The notes beneath the pieces were generated by a model. That model was given only the letters and a program-made list of their open reading frames with translations, made no database searches and was not told the origin of the DNA. Of a DNA stretch of 44,686 bases, positions 1-8,098 are shown piece by piece. Source of the DNA: Clostridiaceae bacterium (GTDB taxonomy: Bacteria; Bacillota_A; Clostridia; Clostridiales; Clostridiaceae); contig JAQSXU010000037.1 in NCBI GenBank assembly GCA_029256485.1, positions 1 to 44,686 of the forward strand, in the 5' to 3' direction. Within the stretch, counting starts at the first letter, position 1. Each line of letters starts with the position of its first letter. The position numbers and the translations under genes are program-made.

Positions 1-39
1 TGGTCCTCCTCCTATAATAACTATATCGTATTCCTGCAT
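1..39 (-). CDS. FAD-dependent oxidoreductase, N-terminal fragment (runs off window)
   Basis: Only the first 13 codons lie in the window. They read MQEYDIVIIGGGP, the beta strand and glycine loop that open a Rossmann FAD/NAD-binding fold. The ATG (37-39) is preceded by GGAGG at about 46-50, a strong ribosome binding site. It lies 42 bp after the GlpA-type gene on the same strand, so the two are probably one operon. In clostridia this position is commonly held by a second flavoprotein of the glycerol-3-phosphate dehydrogenase set, but the fragment is too short to fix the function. Confidence 0.7.
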   Translation of the reverse strand, partial: MQEYDIVIIGGGP

Positions 40-81
40 ACTAAAACCTCCAAAAATATGAATATTTTATACCCCTATAAA

Positions 82-1515
82 TCACTTAACCTGTTCTTTG
101 TCCTTTCCAATTAAGATATTGGAATGTCCACCAAATTTAGTTATGTCTGTTCTCTCAATTTTCAATTCTCTAGCTAATATGTCTATTACTCTTGGGCTGC
201 AGAATCCTGACTGGCACCTTCCCATTCCAGCCCTGGTTCTCTTTTTAACTCCATCTAAGGTTCTTGCTCCAAGAGGTCTGTGAATTGCATTAACAATTTC
301 TCCTTCAGTTACTGTTTCACATCTACATATTATTTTACCATATTGAGGATTTTCTGCTATGAGCTTTCTTCTTTCTTCATTACTCAATTCTCTAAATTTA
401 GGGACCCCTTTTCTAATAGGGTTAAACTTCTCATTTTTCCTTGGATTTAATTTTTCTACTATAATTTCCTCTATCATTTCTGCAATAGCTGGAGAACTTG
501 ATAAGCCCGGGGATTCAATTCCTGCTGCATTTATAAAGTTTGGAGCATCTTCCACTTCTCCAATGATGAAATCTCCGCCAGTACGGGCTCTAAGTCCTGC
601 AAATGATGTAATCACATCTCTCATTGGAATATCCTTTATACTTCTTTTTGCCTTACTAATAATAAAATCTAAGCCCTGTTGAGTAGTTGTTAAGTCATTT
701 TTATCATTCAAGTCCTCAGCATCAGGACCTATTAGTAAATTTCCATCTACTGTAGGAGTTACTAATACTCCCTTACCTAATTTAGTTGGAAGCTGGAATA
801 ATGTACTTTTCACCATACTTCCATCCACTTTATCAAATAAGCAGTACTGTCCTCTTCTTGGAGTTATTTTAATTTTCTTTTCACTTACCAGATTATTCAT
901 CATGTCAGCAAAAAGCCCGGCAGCATTAATAATAACTTTGCTTTCAATGTTTCCCTTATTTGTTTCAATAGTATACTTATCATTTCCTTTAATAATATTT
1001 ATTACTTCTGTTTCAAGTTTGAATTCTACTCCATTTGTGTAAGCGTTTTCTGCTAACGCTATGGTCATTTCATAAGGACATACAATTCCTCCTGTTGGAA
1101 AGAATAAAGCTGCCACTACTTCATCAGAAAGATTTGGCTCCTTCTCTAATGCCTGTTGTCTGTTTAAGTATTCCAATTTAACTCCGTTAGCTATTCCCCT
1201 TTTTGAATATTCCTTTAATTCAGGTATATCCTCCTCACTGAAACACAATACAAATGATCCATTCCTTTTAAATGGGAAATCTAGTTCCTCTGACAGCTTG
1301 GTAAACATTGAATTTCCTCTTACATTAAGCTTTGCCTTTAATGTTCCTGGCATTGGGTCTTCCCCTGGATGTACAATGGCACTGTTAGCTTTAGAAGTGC
1401 CGGATGCCACATCATTATTTTTTTCTAATACGCATACATCTAAATCATATTTTGAAAGTGCCCTTGCAATACTACAGCCTACTACCCCTGCACCAATAAT
1501 AGTGATATCATACAT
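82..1515 (-). CDS. glpA: GlpA-type glycerol-3-phosphate dehydrogenase (FAD, with C-terminal [2Fe-2S] domain)
   Basis: A 477-residue flavoprotein expected to oxidise glycerol-3-phosphate to dihydroxyacetone phosphate. The N-terminus carries the FAD dinucleotide fold (GAGVVG, residues 8-13) followed by a DAO-type oxidoreductase domain (GRLRARTGGDF-like segment near residue 310). The last ~90 residues form a BFD-like iron-sulfur domain with cysteine pairs CRC near residue 395 and CQSGFC near 435. DAO plus BFD-like domain is the clostridial GlpA arrangement. The start is supported by AAAGGAGGT just upstream. The next gene on the same strand is another FAD protein. A leader terminator precedes the gene, suggesting antitermination control. 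Related 2-hydroxyacid oxidases (LhgO-like) share the fold, so substrate is inferred, not shown. Confidence 0.8.
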   Translation of the reverse strand: MYDITIIGAGVVGCSIARALSKYDLDVCVLEKNNDVASGTSKANSAIVHPGEDPMPGTLKAKLNVRGNSMFTKLSEELDFPFKRNGSFVLCFSEEDIPELKEYSKRGIANGVKLEYLNRQQALEKEPNLSDEVVAALFFPTGGIVCPYEMTIALAENAYTNGVEFKLETEVINIIKGNDKYTIETNKGNIESKVIINAAGLFADMMNNLVSEKKIKITPRRGQYCLFDKVDGSMVKSTLFQLPTKLGKGVLVTPTVDGNLLIGPDAEDLNDKNDLTTTQQGLDFIISKAKRSIKDIPMRDVITSFAGLRARTGGDFIIGEVEDAPNFINAAGIESPGLSSSPAIAEMIEEIIVEKLNPRKNEKFNPIRKGVPKFRELSNEERRKLIAENPQYGKIICRCETVTEGEIVNAIHRPLGARTLDGVKKRTRAGMGRCQSGFCSPRVIDILARELKIERTDITKFGGHSNILIGKDKEQVK

Positions 1516-1541
1516 TTAACATACCTCCTTTAAAAACAAAA

Positions 1542-1581
1542 AGAGCCAAATAAAAGGTATTAAAACCCTTTACTTGGCTCT
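1542..1581 (-). promoter_or_regulatory. Leader terminator of the glp operon, candidate GlpP antitermination target
   Basis: On the minus strand the leader contains an inverted repeat with arms AGAGCCAA (1574-1581) and TTGGCTCT (1542-1549). An inner partial stem follows, then the run TTTTTGTTTTT, then the RBS and start of glpA. An intrinsic terminator directly ahead of a glycerol gene is the layout controlled by the RNA-binding antiterminator GlpP in Bacillus. It is not the end of the HD-GYP gene, because it sits about 85 bp after that gene's stop and hugs the glpA RBS, although it could serve both. The GlpP link is inferred. Confidence 0.6.
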
Positions 1582-1628
1582 CATTACTCTGCCAATAAAA
1601 TATTCTATTACAAATACTATAATAACAT

Positions 1629-1644
1629 AATAAAACGCTTTATT
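1629..1644. promoter_or_regulatory. Candidate cre-like (CcpA) palindrome upstream of glpA
   Basis: AATAAAACGCTTTATT is a 16-bp near-palindrome around a central CG, resembling catabolite-responsive elements, though the TG/CA ends of the consensus are missing. It lies between the HD-GYP stop and the glpA leader terminator. Carbon catabolite control would suit a glycerol operon. The match is partial and may be chance in AT-rich DNA. Confidence 0.3.
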
Positions 1645-1664
1645 CAAGTATAGTATGAAATATA

Positions 1665-2906
1665 TTACTGTTTCATAATTTTCTTTAACACATTAACAGA
1701 TTCTCCGCAGATTTCGCCTCTGTTAACCGAATCATCTAAAATACTAAATGCTTTTGTGCTGGTCATTCCTGGTCTGTATGGTCTATCCTCAGTTAAAGCT
1801 TGATACATATCACAAACTCCCATTAGTTTCTCCTCTTTTGAAAGAGATTTTTTTGAAATACCCAACGGATATCCGCTGCCATTCAACTTTTCATGATGAT
1901 TTGCTGCCCAGTCAGTAATTTCATTAAGTCCATCCACCTGAGATAATATATATCTGGTATAGTATGTATGAGACCTTATAACAGTAAACTCCTCATCGGT
2001 AAGTTTTCCAGGCTTGTTCAATATAGAGTTTGGAATTCTCAATTTACCAATGTCATGTAAAAGAGCTGCTACTTCCAATTTAGTTCTTCTTTCTTCATCA
2101 TAATTCAAGTAATTTGATACCTTGTTAATTAGCTTAGCCAAGCCTGATGAGTGAGTATATGTAAAAGGGCTTTTAGAATCTATAATGTCTGCAAATACTG
2201 ATGCAATATTCCTTAGCTTTTCCCAGCTAACGTGCAGTGATACTTCAGGTATAAGATTTGTACTAATTTTAGGGTTTAATCCAATGTTCTCCACATCAAG
2301 CCAAAATTTATCCTTACTTTGTATATCCATAAAAATATCTACTAAATTAGGATTAAAAATAACGTTTCTCTTTTTATTCATCCAATTTATTATATTCTGT
2401 CTTTGGGCAAAATTCGTTTCATCTTCATCATATAAAACATCAAAGGCATCTGCAATTCTAATAATTTGAGCTAATATGGGAATTTTATCTCCCTTCAGGG
2501 CAAAATATCCAGTGCCATTATAGTTTTCATGATGATATTTAATAGCCTGTGATACTTCCTCATCCATGAAAGGAAATTTTTTAATTAAAATACTTCCCTT
2601 AACTGAATGTTTATATATTGCAATCTTGTCGCTATGTGCTTCATCAATATAAAATGATGCGCCTATGTCATGCAATGAGGTTGCGAAAAATACTTTTTTT
2701 GTAAATTCACTGTCAGTAGATATTTTCTTGCTCAAATTTGCTGCAACATAGGCAGTTCTTTTTGAATGATTGGTGAACTTTCCATTTCTTTTTTTCATAC
2801 TTTTAAATGCATTCAAATAATTATCATCATAAAAAAAGCCAGTCTCGGCAAAGTCTATTGACATGGAGAAGGCAGAAATCAATTGAAGCAAATCGATATT
2901 ATTCAT
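1665..2906 (-). CDS. Tandem HD-GYP domain protein (probable cyclic-di-GMP phosphodiesterase)
   Basis: A 413-residue cytoplasmic protein with two HD-type phosphohydrolase units. The first has an HD pair in LHDIGA (about residue 83) and a GYP-like HHENYNGTGYF (about residue 125). The second is canonical: LLHDIGKLRIP (about 285), a further histidine in IRSHTYYTRY, and HHEKLNGSGYPLG (about 337), then the conserved CDMYQALTEDRPYRP. HD-GYP proteins bind a di- or tri-metal centre and hydrolyse cyclic dinucleotides, usually c-di-GMP. No receiver, PAS or membrane segment is visible, so the first HD-GYP copy may act as the sensor or regulatory half. GAGGTG lies 11 nt before the start. It stands alone between the glp operon and the tRNA scar. 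Confidence 0.85.
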   Translation of the reverse strand: MNNIDLLQLISAFSMSIDFAETGFFYDDNYLNAFKSMKKRNGKFTNHSKRTAYVAANLSKKISTDSEFTKKVFFATSLHDIGASFYIDEAHSDKIAIYKHSVKGSILIKKFPFMDEEVSQAIKYHHENYNGTGYFALKGDKIPILAQIIRIADAFDVLYDEDETNFAQRQNIINWMNKKRNVIFNPNLVDIFMDIQSKDKFWLDVENIGLNPKISTNLIPEVSLHVSWEKLRNIASVFADIIDSKSPFTYTHSSGLAKLINKVSNYLNYDEERRTKLEVAALLHDIGKLRIPNSILNKPGKLTDEEFTVIRSHTYYTRYILSQVDGLNEITDWAANHHEKLNGSGYPLGISKKSLSKEEKLMGVCDMYQALTEDRPYRPGMTSTKAFSILDDSVNRGEICGESVNVLKKIMKQ

Positions 2907-2949
2907 TTAAAAACTTCACCTCAACAAAATAAATTACTAGCAAAAAAAT

Positions 2950-2974
2950 AGATATCAGCCTTTTGCTAATATCT
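2950..2974 (-). terminator. Intrinsic terminator after the CBS-ACT gene
   Basis: On the minus strand AGATATTAGC pairs with GCTGATATCT (one G-U) across a 5-nt loop, followed by ATTTTTTT. It lies downstream of the CBS-ACT gene and of the tRNA-Trp fragment, so it would end transcription through both. Confidence 0.75.
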
Positions 2975-2989
2975 ATTTAGTCCAATATA

Positions 2990-3034
2990 TGGCAGGGGTA
3001 GTAGGTCTCGAACCTACAACCAACGGTTTTGGAG
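2990..3034 (-). pseudogene. 3' fragment of tRNA-Trp(CCA)
   Basis: Read on the minus strand, the segment runs from the anticodon loop CTCCAAA (anticodon CCA at 3030-3032) through the 3' anticodon strand ACCG. It continues with a T arm (GTAGG, TTCGAGA, CCTAC), the 3' acceptor strand ACCCCTG and an encoded CCA (2990-2992). No D arm, 5' acceptor strand or 5' anticodon strand is found upstream; the sequence before CTCCAAA does not pair. This is exactly the piece of a tRNA gene, anticodon loop to CCA, that tyrosine-recombinase elements duplicate on integration. It is therefore best read as an attachment-site remnant rather than a working tRNA. Confidence 0.8.
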
Positions 3035-3079
3035 AGGATATTTTTCCCTGTTTAAATACCAGTTTACTAAATTATATAA

Positions 3080-3700
3080 TCATTGGACTTTAAATCCTGC
3101 TTCTCGCACTTTTTCTAAAATACCATCAAAATTATCAGTTCGTATTCTCATTACAATTTCCTTAACTTCAGTTACACTTTTAGGGTCAACAACCACAAAG
3201 CTTAAAATATCACCTTCATTTTCAGAAATTATCTTTGACAGCTTTGATACTTGACCAGGTATATCATAAGCAATAATTGCTAATCTTCTGCCTCTATTCA
3301 GTCCAAATAATTCTGTAAACTCATGAAATATTGCATGATGCGTTACTATACCTTTAAATTTTCCATAATCATCAACTACCGCTACGAAGGCAATATTGTT
3401 TGTTTCCAAATAATGTGATGCTTTTTCAATTTGCTCCAGCGGAGCTACCTTTTGAATGTTAGTTTTCATTATATTTTCCACTTTAAAATCTGATAGTAAG
3501 CACTCCTTATTTGGGCACTTATCATAGTAAAATGCATAAATGTCACTTTTTGAAATTGAACCATAAAATTTATCATCTTCTACAACTGGGACAGAAAGAA
3601 AGTTATTTTCATCAATAACCTTTAAAGCTTTTTCTATTGAATCTTTTGGTGAAACCGTAACTAATTTCTCCTTTGGAAGCATTAAATTTTTTACAAACAT
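3080..3700 (-). CDS. CBS-CBS-ACT domain protein (AcuB-like)
   Basis: A 206-residue soluble protein. Residues 1-60 and about 75-135 form a pair of CBS motifs (a Bateman module, which binds adenine nucleotides), and residues about 140-206 form an ACT-like fold beginning RRLAIIAYDIPGQVSKL. This layout matches AcuB-like proteins, whose ligand and target are unsettled. GGGAGGG lies before the ATG. The downstream region holds the tRNA-Trp fragment and a terminator. No catalytic domain is attached, so it probably senses a nucleotide or amino acid and regulates a partner; no partner is evident here. Confidence 0.8.
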   Translation of the reverse strand: MFVKNLMLPKEKLVTVSPKDSIEKALKVIDENNFLSVPVVEDDKFYGSISKSDIYAFYYDKCPNKECLLSDFKVENIMKTNIQKVAPLEQIEKASHYLETNNIAFVAVVDDYGKFKGIVTHHAIFHEFTELFGLNRGRRLAIIAYDIPGQVSKLSKIISENEGDILSFVVVDPKSVTEVKEIVMRIRTDNFDGILEKVREAGFKVQ

Positions 3701-3763
3701 TATAATACCCTCCCATTCCTAATAAAAATAACAATATTTTATAGCAAAATAATTATGTATAAA

Positions 3764-4738
3764 TTACTGTTTTAGCCCGCTAGAATCAACAGCTTTTTTT
3801 AATTCCCCAGTATTCTTTTTAATCAGATTCAAACAGTTAAAACTGCTTTCCTGAAGGCTCCATTTAACTGCAGTCATATTATACTTTTTAATAATATCTT
3901 CATTTGCCTTTAAATAATTATCGTCAGAATATAAAAATATTATTTTATTGTTGTTTTTTAAATTATCATCTAACTTTTGAAGTGTTGCTGTATCAGATAT
4001 CTGTTTTTTATCTAGCTCTGACATATCTGCCTTAATCTGCTTTAATGAAGCATATTTTAAATAATAGTCCATGTAATCTTCACATGTTAAGATTACAATG
4101 TTTTTAGAAGCATCTGATAAATCTTTAATACTTTTTTGAATAGGTTCTATTTTTTTTATGGCGCTTTCAAAATTTTTCTCATATATATCCCTGTTTTTGG
4201 GATCTTTATCTTCAACTGCGTTCTTAATATTACTTAGCGCAATTTTGTAATCATCTAAGTTTAGAAAATAATATGGATTTTCTTTAACTGTAATATCTCC
4301 ATATTTAACTTCATTTGAAAGCATATTAAGTTTAATTCCCCTTGAAGCATTTATAATTCCAACTTTACTTTTACCCAGTTTATCAGTAAAATTATTAGCC
4401 CAAGGCTCATAGCTGGCACCAAAATAAATAAATAAATCTTCGTTGCTTATATTGAGTAAGCTGTCATCAGAATAATTAAATGTTAATCCGCTATTTCTAT
4501 CTTGAAACATATAATCTACAAAATGTTTGTCCTTTACAATTTCTTTTGTTAAATTTGCAAGCATTTTATCAGTTACCATTATATTTAAAACAATATCAGT
4601 ATCATTATTTTTAACAGTATTGGTGATAGTTTTATCATCTGTCACTTTAGATGAGCATGCAGTAATAATTATTAACATAGCTGCTATAATAAACACTGCA
4701 ATTCCTAATTTAGTCTTAAATCCATTACTACTATTCAA
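3764..4738 (-). CDS. ZnuA/TroA-like substrate-binding lipoprotein lacking the metal-ligand histidines
   Basis: A secreted lipoprotein of about 324 residues. The N-terminus has a hydrophobic signal segment ending in the lipobox ITAC, then a polar linker. The remainder follows the cluster-9 metal-binding protein plan: a segment ending DLFIYFGASYEPWANNF, a NPYYFLNLDDY region where family members read DPHxWLDP, and a long helix and C-terminal lobe. The usual histidine ligands are replaced (NPYYF for DPHVW, CEDYMDYY for the HDAF region), and the only histidine in the whole protein is in KDKHFVDY. No ABC permease or ATPase gene is adjacent. Start: GTG at 4747 abuts GGAG with no spacing, while TTG at 4738 has GGAG at 8 nt, so TTG is preferred. 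It may bind a non-metal ligand or be degenerate. Confidence 0.65.
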   Translation of the reverse strand: MNSSNGFKTKLGIAVFIIAAMLIIITACSSKVTDDKTITNTVKNNDTDIVLNIMVTDKMLANLTKEIVKDKHFVDYMFQDRNSGLTFNYSDDSLLNISNEDLFIYFGASYEPWANNFTDKLGKSKVGIINASRGIKLNMLSNEVKYGDITVKENPYYFLNLDDYKIALSNIKNAVEDKDPKNRDIYEKNFESAIKKIEPIQKSIKDLSDASKNIVILTCEDYMDYYLKYASLKQIKADMSELDKKQISDTATLQKLDDNLKNNNKIIFLYSDDNYLKANEDIIKKYNMTAVKWSLQESSFNCLNLIKKNTGELKKAVDSSGLKQ

Positions 4739-4825
4739 TTTTCTCACTCCAAATACTAAAATGATTCCAAAATTATGTTATCTTATATTATATTTTACAT
4801 AAACTAATTTAACAATGCAATTAAA

Positions 4826-4966
4826 TATTTTATTAATATATATAATGCAAAGGTTCTAATACATTGTGACTTCACAAAAATCTTTGAAGATTAGATATTT
4901 TGCAAAGACACAATGTAAGAACTTTAATGCATTATTTAATGCATTATATATATACTTATTAAATTA
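4826..4966. repeat. Long imperfect inverted repeat in the 347-bp region between the ZnuA-like gene and tsaE
   Basis: The gene-free stretch 4739-5085 is dominated by a nested inverted repeat. The left arm (about 4826-4868) contains TATATATAATGCA, GGTTCTAATACATTGTG. The right arm (about 4909-4966) contains the complement CACAATGTAAGAAC, a duplicated AATGCATTA unit and TATATATA. The ~40-nt centre carries a smaller hairpin (CTTCAC to GAAG). No reading frame is present. The core ACATTGTG/CACAATGT motif recurs in the hairpin at 21161-21205. It could be a MITE-like remnant or a large cruciform between divergent promoters. Confidence 0.6.
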
Positions 4967-4991
4967 ATTAGCTTGCTTATATTATAGTATT

Positions 4992-5016
4992 GTATTACTA
5001 TAAATTTTAGTAATAC
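4992..5016. promoter_or_regulatory. Short perfect palindrome upstream of tsaE, candidate operator
   Basis: GTATTACTA (4992-5000) and TAGTAATAC (5008-5016) are perfect 9-bp inverted arms with a 7-bp spacer, about 70 bp before the tsaE start. An A-run follows, so it is not a plus-strand intrinsic terminator. The size and symmetry suit a dimeric repressor site, but no regulator is identified. Confidence 0.35.
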
Positions 5017-5085
5017 TTTAAAAAAAATATAATATAAATTTTACTATTTTGCTTACTTGAGAATTAAACATAATAGAGGTGAAAA

Positions 5086-5541
5086 ATGAAAATTTGTGTA
5101 AATAATGTTGAGGATACATTGGCTTTAGGTAGGAAAATTGGTAAACTAGTAAATCCAGGTGATATTATTTGTATAAATGGTGATTTAGGTACCGGAAAAA
5201 CACATCTTACAAAGGGAATTGCACTTGGTTTAGATATACATGAATATATTACTAGTCCTACCTTTAATATTGTTAATGAATATAACGGGAGATTAAAATT
5301 ATATCATTTTGACGTTTACAGGGTAAATGATGTTGATGAAATTCAAGCTATTGGGTTTGATGAATACATCTTCAGTGATGCTGTTTCAATTATTGAGTGG
5401 TCAAAATATATAGAGCCGTTAATTCCTGAAGAGCATTTAAACATAAACATTTATAAAGACTCCAATAAGGGTGAAGATTATAGATGTTTTGAATTTAATT
5501 ATTTTGGTTCACAATACAGCTATATAGATGATTTAAAATAA
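5086..5541 (+). CDS. tsaE: tRNA t6A-modification ATPase TsaE
   Basis: A 151-residue P-loop ATPase, normal length for the family. Walker A is GDLGTGKT at residues 32-39; family motifs TSPTFNIVNEY and YHFDVYR follow, then a conserved SIIEWSKY. TsaE works with TsaB and TsaD to transfer threonylcarbamoyl to A37 of ANN-decoding tRNAs and is needed to reset the TsaBD complex. GAGGTG lies 5 nt before the ATG. It is the first gene of a tsaE-tsaB-rimI set, an order widely kept in Firmicutes. tsaD is not in the window. Confidence 0.95.
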   Translation: MKICVNNVEDTLALGRKIGKLVNPGDIICINGDLGTGKTHLTKGIALGLDIHEYITSPTFNIVNEYNGRLKLYHFDVYRVNDVDEIQAIGFDEYIFSDAVSIIEWSKYIEPLIPEEHLNINIYKDSNKGEDYRCFEFNYFGSQYSYIDDLK

Positions 5542-5573
5542 GTTTAAAATTATTTAGAATAAGGAGATTTTTT

Positions 5574-6287
5574 ATGAAAGTTCTTTGTATTGATACTGCC
5601 ACTGAATCAGCAACATGTGCAGTTATTGATGATAATAAGCTGCTAGGCGAAATAACAGTTAATTATAGAAAACAGCATTCAGTTATTATGATGAATATAA
5701 TTAGTGATTTATTATCATATTTAAAGCTGAATATAAATTCCATTGATGGCTTCGTAGTTTCAAAAGGCCCTGGATCATTTACAGGCTTAAGAATTGGAGC
5801 CGCTACAATTAAAGGGTTATGCACTGGAACCAACAAACCATTTGTGTCAGTATCATCACTGCAGGCACTTGCCTATAATATGGCTTTTACTAATGGTATG
5901 ATATGCCCAATAATGGATGCATTAAGAGGAAATGTCTATACTAATTTATTTTTTTATGATAAAGATCAACTAAAAGAATTATCATCTGAGGAGATTATTT
6001 CAATAGACGATTTGTTATGTAAATTAAAGAATTATGACAAACCTGTATGTTTTATAGGTGACGCTATAGATAAATTTAAAAGTGAAATATTATCCAAACT
6101 TCCAAATGCCCTATTTGCACCAAGTCATTTAAATGTTGTAAAAGCTTCATCCTTAGGTGCTATCGGTATTGAACTGCTTAAGGATTCAAAGGAAGATAAT
6201 ATTTATAGTTTTTCTCCAAATTATATGATGAAATCTCAGGCAGAGCGTGAATACGAAAATAGGATAAGGAATGATAAAGTTGAATAA
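5574..6287 (+). CDS. tsaB: tRNA t6A-modification protein TsaB
   Basis: A 237-residue protein of the ASKHA (actin-like) fold. It opens with KVLCIDTATESATCAV and carries the family signature SKGPGSFTGLRIGA near residue 62, which forms the interface with TsaD. TsaB is the non-catalytic scaffold of the TsaBDE machinery. It follows tsaE by 32 bp with AAGGAG before the ATG, and its last 17 bp overlap the rimI start, indicating translational coupling. Confidence 0.95.
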   Translation: MKVLCIDTATESATCAVIDDNKLLGEITVNYRKQHSVIMMNIISDLLSYLKLNINSIDGFVVSKGPGSFTGLRIGAATIKGLCTGTNKPFVSVSSLQALAYNMAFTNGMICPIMDALRGNVYTNLFFYDKDQLKELSSEEIISIDDLLCKLKNYDKPVCFIGDAIDKFKSEILSKLPNALFAPSHLNVVKASSLGAIGIELLKDSKEDNIYSFSPNYMMKSQAEREYENRIRNDKVE

Positions 6288-6732
6288 TTCAGTTGAGATC
6301 AGCTATCTTACCAGTAAAGATATTGATGAAATATTAAATATAAGCAGGCTTAGCTTTAAAACTCCATGGAGCAGAGAATCTATAATAAAGGAACTAGAGG
6401 ATAATTCTTTTGCCAGGTATGTTGTTGCAAAAAAGGATGGTTTAGTACTTGGGTACGGTGGATTATGGATTATAGTAGACGAAGCTCATGTAACAAATAT
6501 TGCAGTTCATCCAGAATACAGAGGCATAGGCATTGGTAATATGCTTATGGATGCAATGATTGATATATGCAAATTGGAGCTAGTTGTAGGCATTACATTG
6601 GAAGTAAGAGCGTCTAATGTAGTCGCTCAAAATCTTTATAAAAAGTTTGGATTTGTTCAAGAAGGATTGCGTAAAGGATATTATGAGGACAATAAGGAAG
6701 ATGCTTTAATTCTATGGAAACACTTTACATAA
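6271..6732 (+). CDS. rimI: Ribosomal protein S18 alanine N-acetyltransferase RimI (GNAT)
   Basis: A 153-residue GNAT acetyltransferase. The acetyl-CoA-binding motif A appears as VTNIAVHPEYRGIGIGNML (about residues 74-92), with the R/Q-x-x-G-x-G/A loop as RGIGIG, and the C-terminal motif AQNLYKKFGFVQEGLRKGYY. The fold and its place behind tsaB point to RimI, which acetylates the N-terminal alanine of ribosomal protein S18. The ATG lies inside the end of tsaB; AGGATAAGG sits just upstream as RBS. A strong terminator follows 2 bp after the stop, closing the operon. Confidence 0.9.
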   Translation: MIKLNNSVEISYLTSKDIDEILNISRLSFKTPWSRESIIKELEDNSFARYVVAKKDGLVLGYGGLWIIVDEAHVTNIAVHPEYRGIGIGNMLMDAMIDICKLELVVGITLEVRASNVVAQNLYKKFGFVQEGLRKGYYEDNKEDALILWKHFT

Positions 6733-6733
6733 A

Positions 6734-6764
6734 AATAAATGTCCAGTTAAACTGGACATTTATT
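6734..6764. terminator. Bidirectional terminator between rimI and tyrS
   Basis: A 15-bp perfect inverted repeat, AATAAATGTCCAGTT and its complement with a single central base, flanked by A-runs on the left and T-runs on the right. It lies between the convergent stops of rimI and tyrS and can serve both strands. Confidence 0.9.
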
Positions 6765-6767
6765 TTT

Positions 6768-7985
6768 TTACTTTAATATTAGTCTATTATAATTTTTCTT
6801 TCCTCTTCTAATTAAAACGCTGCCATCCTTAAAATCATTTAAGGTTAATTTATGATATACATCTGTTACCTTCTCATTATTAATAGTTAAACCACCCTGT
6901 TCAATTAATCTTCTTCCTTCAGATTTTGATGGTATTATCTTATTTTGTAATAGAATATCTATTACACTGTTTTCTACAGCAGCTTTATCAATGTCACAGG
7001 TTGGTACATTGCTTAAATCCTTACCACCTGAAAACAAAGCTTCTGCGGCATCTCTTGCCTTTTCAGCTTCATCAGCACCATGTACTATTTTTGTAACCTC
7101 ATATGCAAGTATTTTCTTAGCTTCATTAATTTGTGAACCTTCCAGTTTACCTAATCTTCTTACTTCATCCATAGGTAAAAATGTGAGTAAGGCTAAGCAT
7201 TTTTCTACATCTGCATCATCAACATTTCTCCAATATTGGTAAAAATCATAAGGAGAGGTCTTTTCTTTATCAAGCCACACAGCCCCACCTTCAGTTTTTC
7301 CCATCTTCTTGCCTTCACTGTTAGTTAATAAAGTAAATGTCATTCCATAACTTGGTTTGCCTTCTTTTCTCCTTATAAGATCTACTCCGGCAATGATATT
7401 TGACCATTGATCATCTCCGCCAAGCTCCATGACACATCCATATCTTTTATTTAATTCAAGGAAATCATAACCCTGCATCAGCATATAATTAAATTCAAGA
7501 AAAGATAAGCCCTTTTCTAATCTTTGTTTAAAACATTCTGCTGTAAGCATTTTATTAACTGAGAAGTGTATTCCAATTTCTCTTAAAAAATTAACATAAT
7601 TCAAATTTAGAAGCCAATCTGCATTATTTGCCATAATGGCTTTTCCGTCGCTGAAATCAACGAGTTTTCCAAGCTGTTCTTTAAAACACTCTGCATTATG
7701 ATTAATCTGCTCCCTAGTCAGCATCTTCCTCATATCTGTTTTTCCAGTTGGGTCACCAACCATTGCTGTTCCCCCGCCTATTAAAGCGATTGGTCTGTGG
7801 CCTGCTTTTTGCATATGAGCCATAACCATCATTTGAAGAAAATGTCCTACATGTAAACTATCAGCTGTAGGATCGAAGCCTATGTAAAAAGTTATTTTTT
7901 CCTTTTCCAACAATTCCCTTATTTCTTCTTCGTGAGTAAGTTGTTTTATGTATCCACGTTCTAATAAAGTATCAAAAACGTTCAT
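6768..7985 (-). CDS. tyrS: Tyrosyl-tRNA synthetase
   Basis: A 405-residue class I synthetase that attaches tyrosine to tRNA-Tyr. The HIGH-type motif is HVGH at residues 45-48 and the KMSKS-type loop reads KMGKT near residue 230. The tyrosine-binding region contains QGYDFLELN and GGDDQWSNI. The C-terminus (about residues 340-405) is an S4 RNA-binding domain ([15 protein letters not shown]). AAAGGAGG lies before the ATG. Unlike many clostridial tyrS genes, no T-box is visible in its leader: the AGGTGG-CCGCG core is absent between 7986 and 8180. Confidence 0.96.
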   Translation of the reverse strand: MNVFDTLLERGYIKQLTHEEEIRELLEKEKITFYIGFDPTADSLHVGHFLQMMVMAHMQKAGHRPIALIGGGTAMVGDPTGKTDMRKMLTREQINHNAECFKEQLGKLVDFSDGKAIMANNADWLLNLNYVNFLREIGIHFSVNKMLTAECFKQRLEKGLSFLEFNYMLMQGYDFLELNKRYGCVMELGGDDQWSNIIAGVDLIRRKEGKPSYGMTFTLLTNSEGKKMGKTEGGAVWLDKEKTSPYDFYQYWRNVDDADVEKCLALLTFLPMDEVRRLGKLEGSQINEAKKILAYEVTKIVHGADEAEKARDAAEALFSGGKDLSNVPTCDIDKAAVENSVIDILLQNKIIPSKSEGRRLIEQGGLTINNEKVTDVYHKLTLNDFKDGSVLIRRGKKNYNRLILK

Positions 7986-8098
7986 TTTGTTTAATTCCTC
8001 CTTTACTAATTAGTAAACTGTATAAATAATATTCTTTTTTAGTATATAGTTTATTTTATAATTAATCAATAATTTAGCTTGAAATTAACAGCAAAGCA

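Noticed and set aside
2990..3079. A complete tRNA-Trp gene on the minus strand
   Set aside because: The 3' half is clear, but no D arm, 5' acceptor strand or 5' anticodon strand is present upstream of the anticodon loop.
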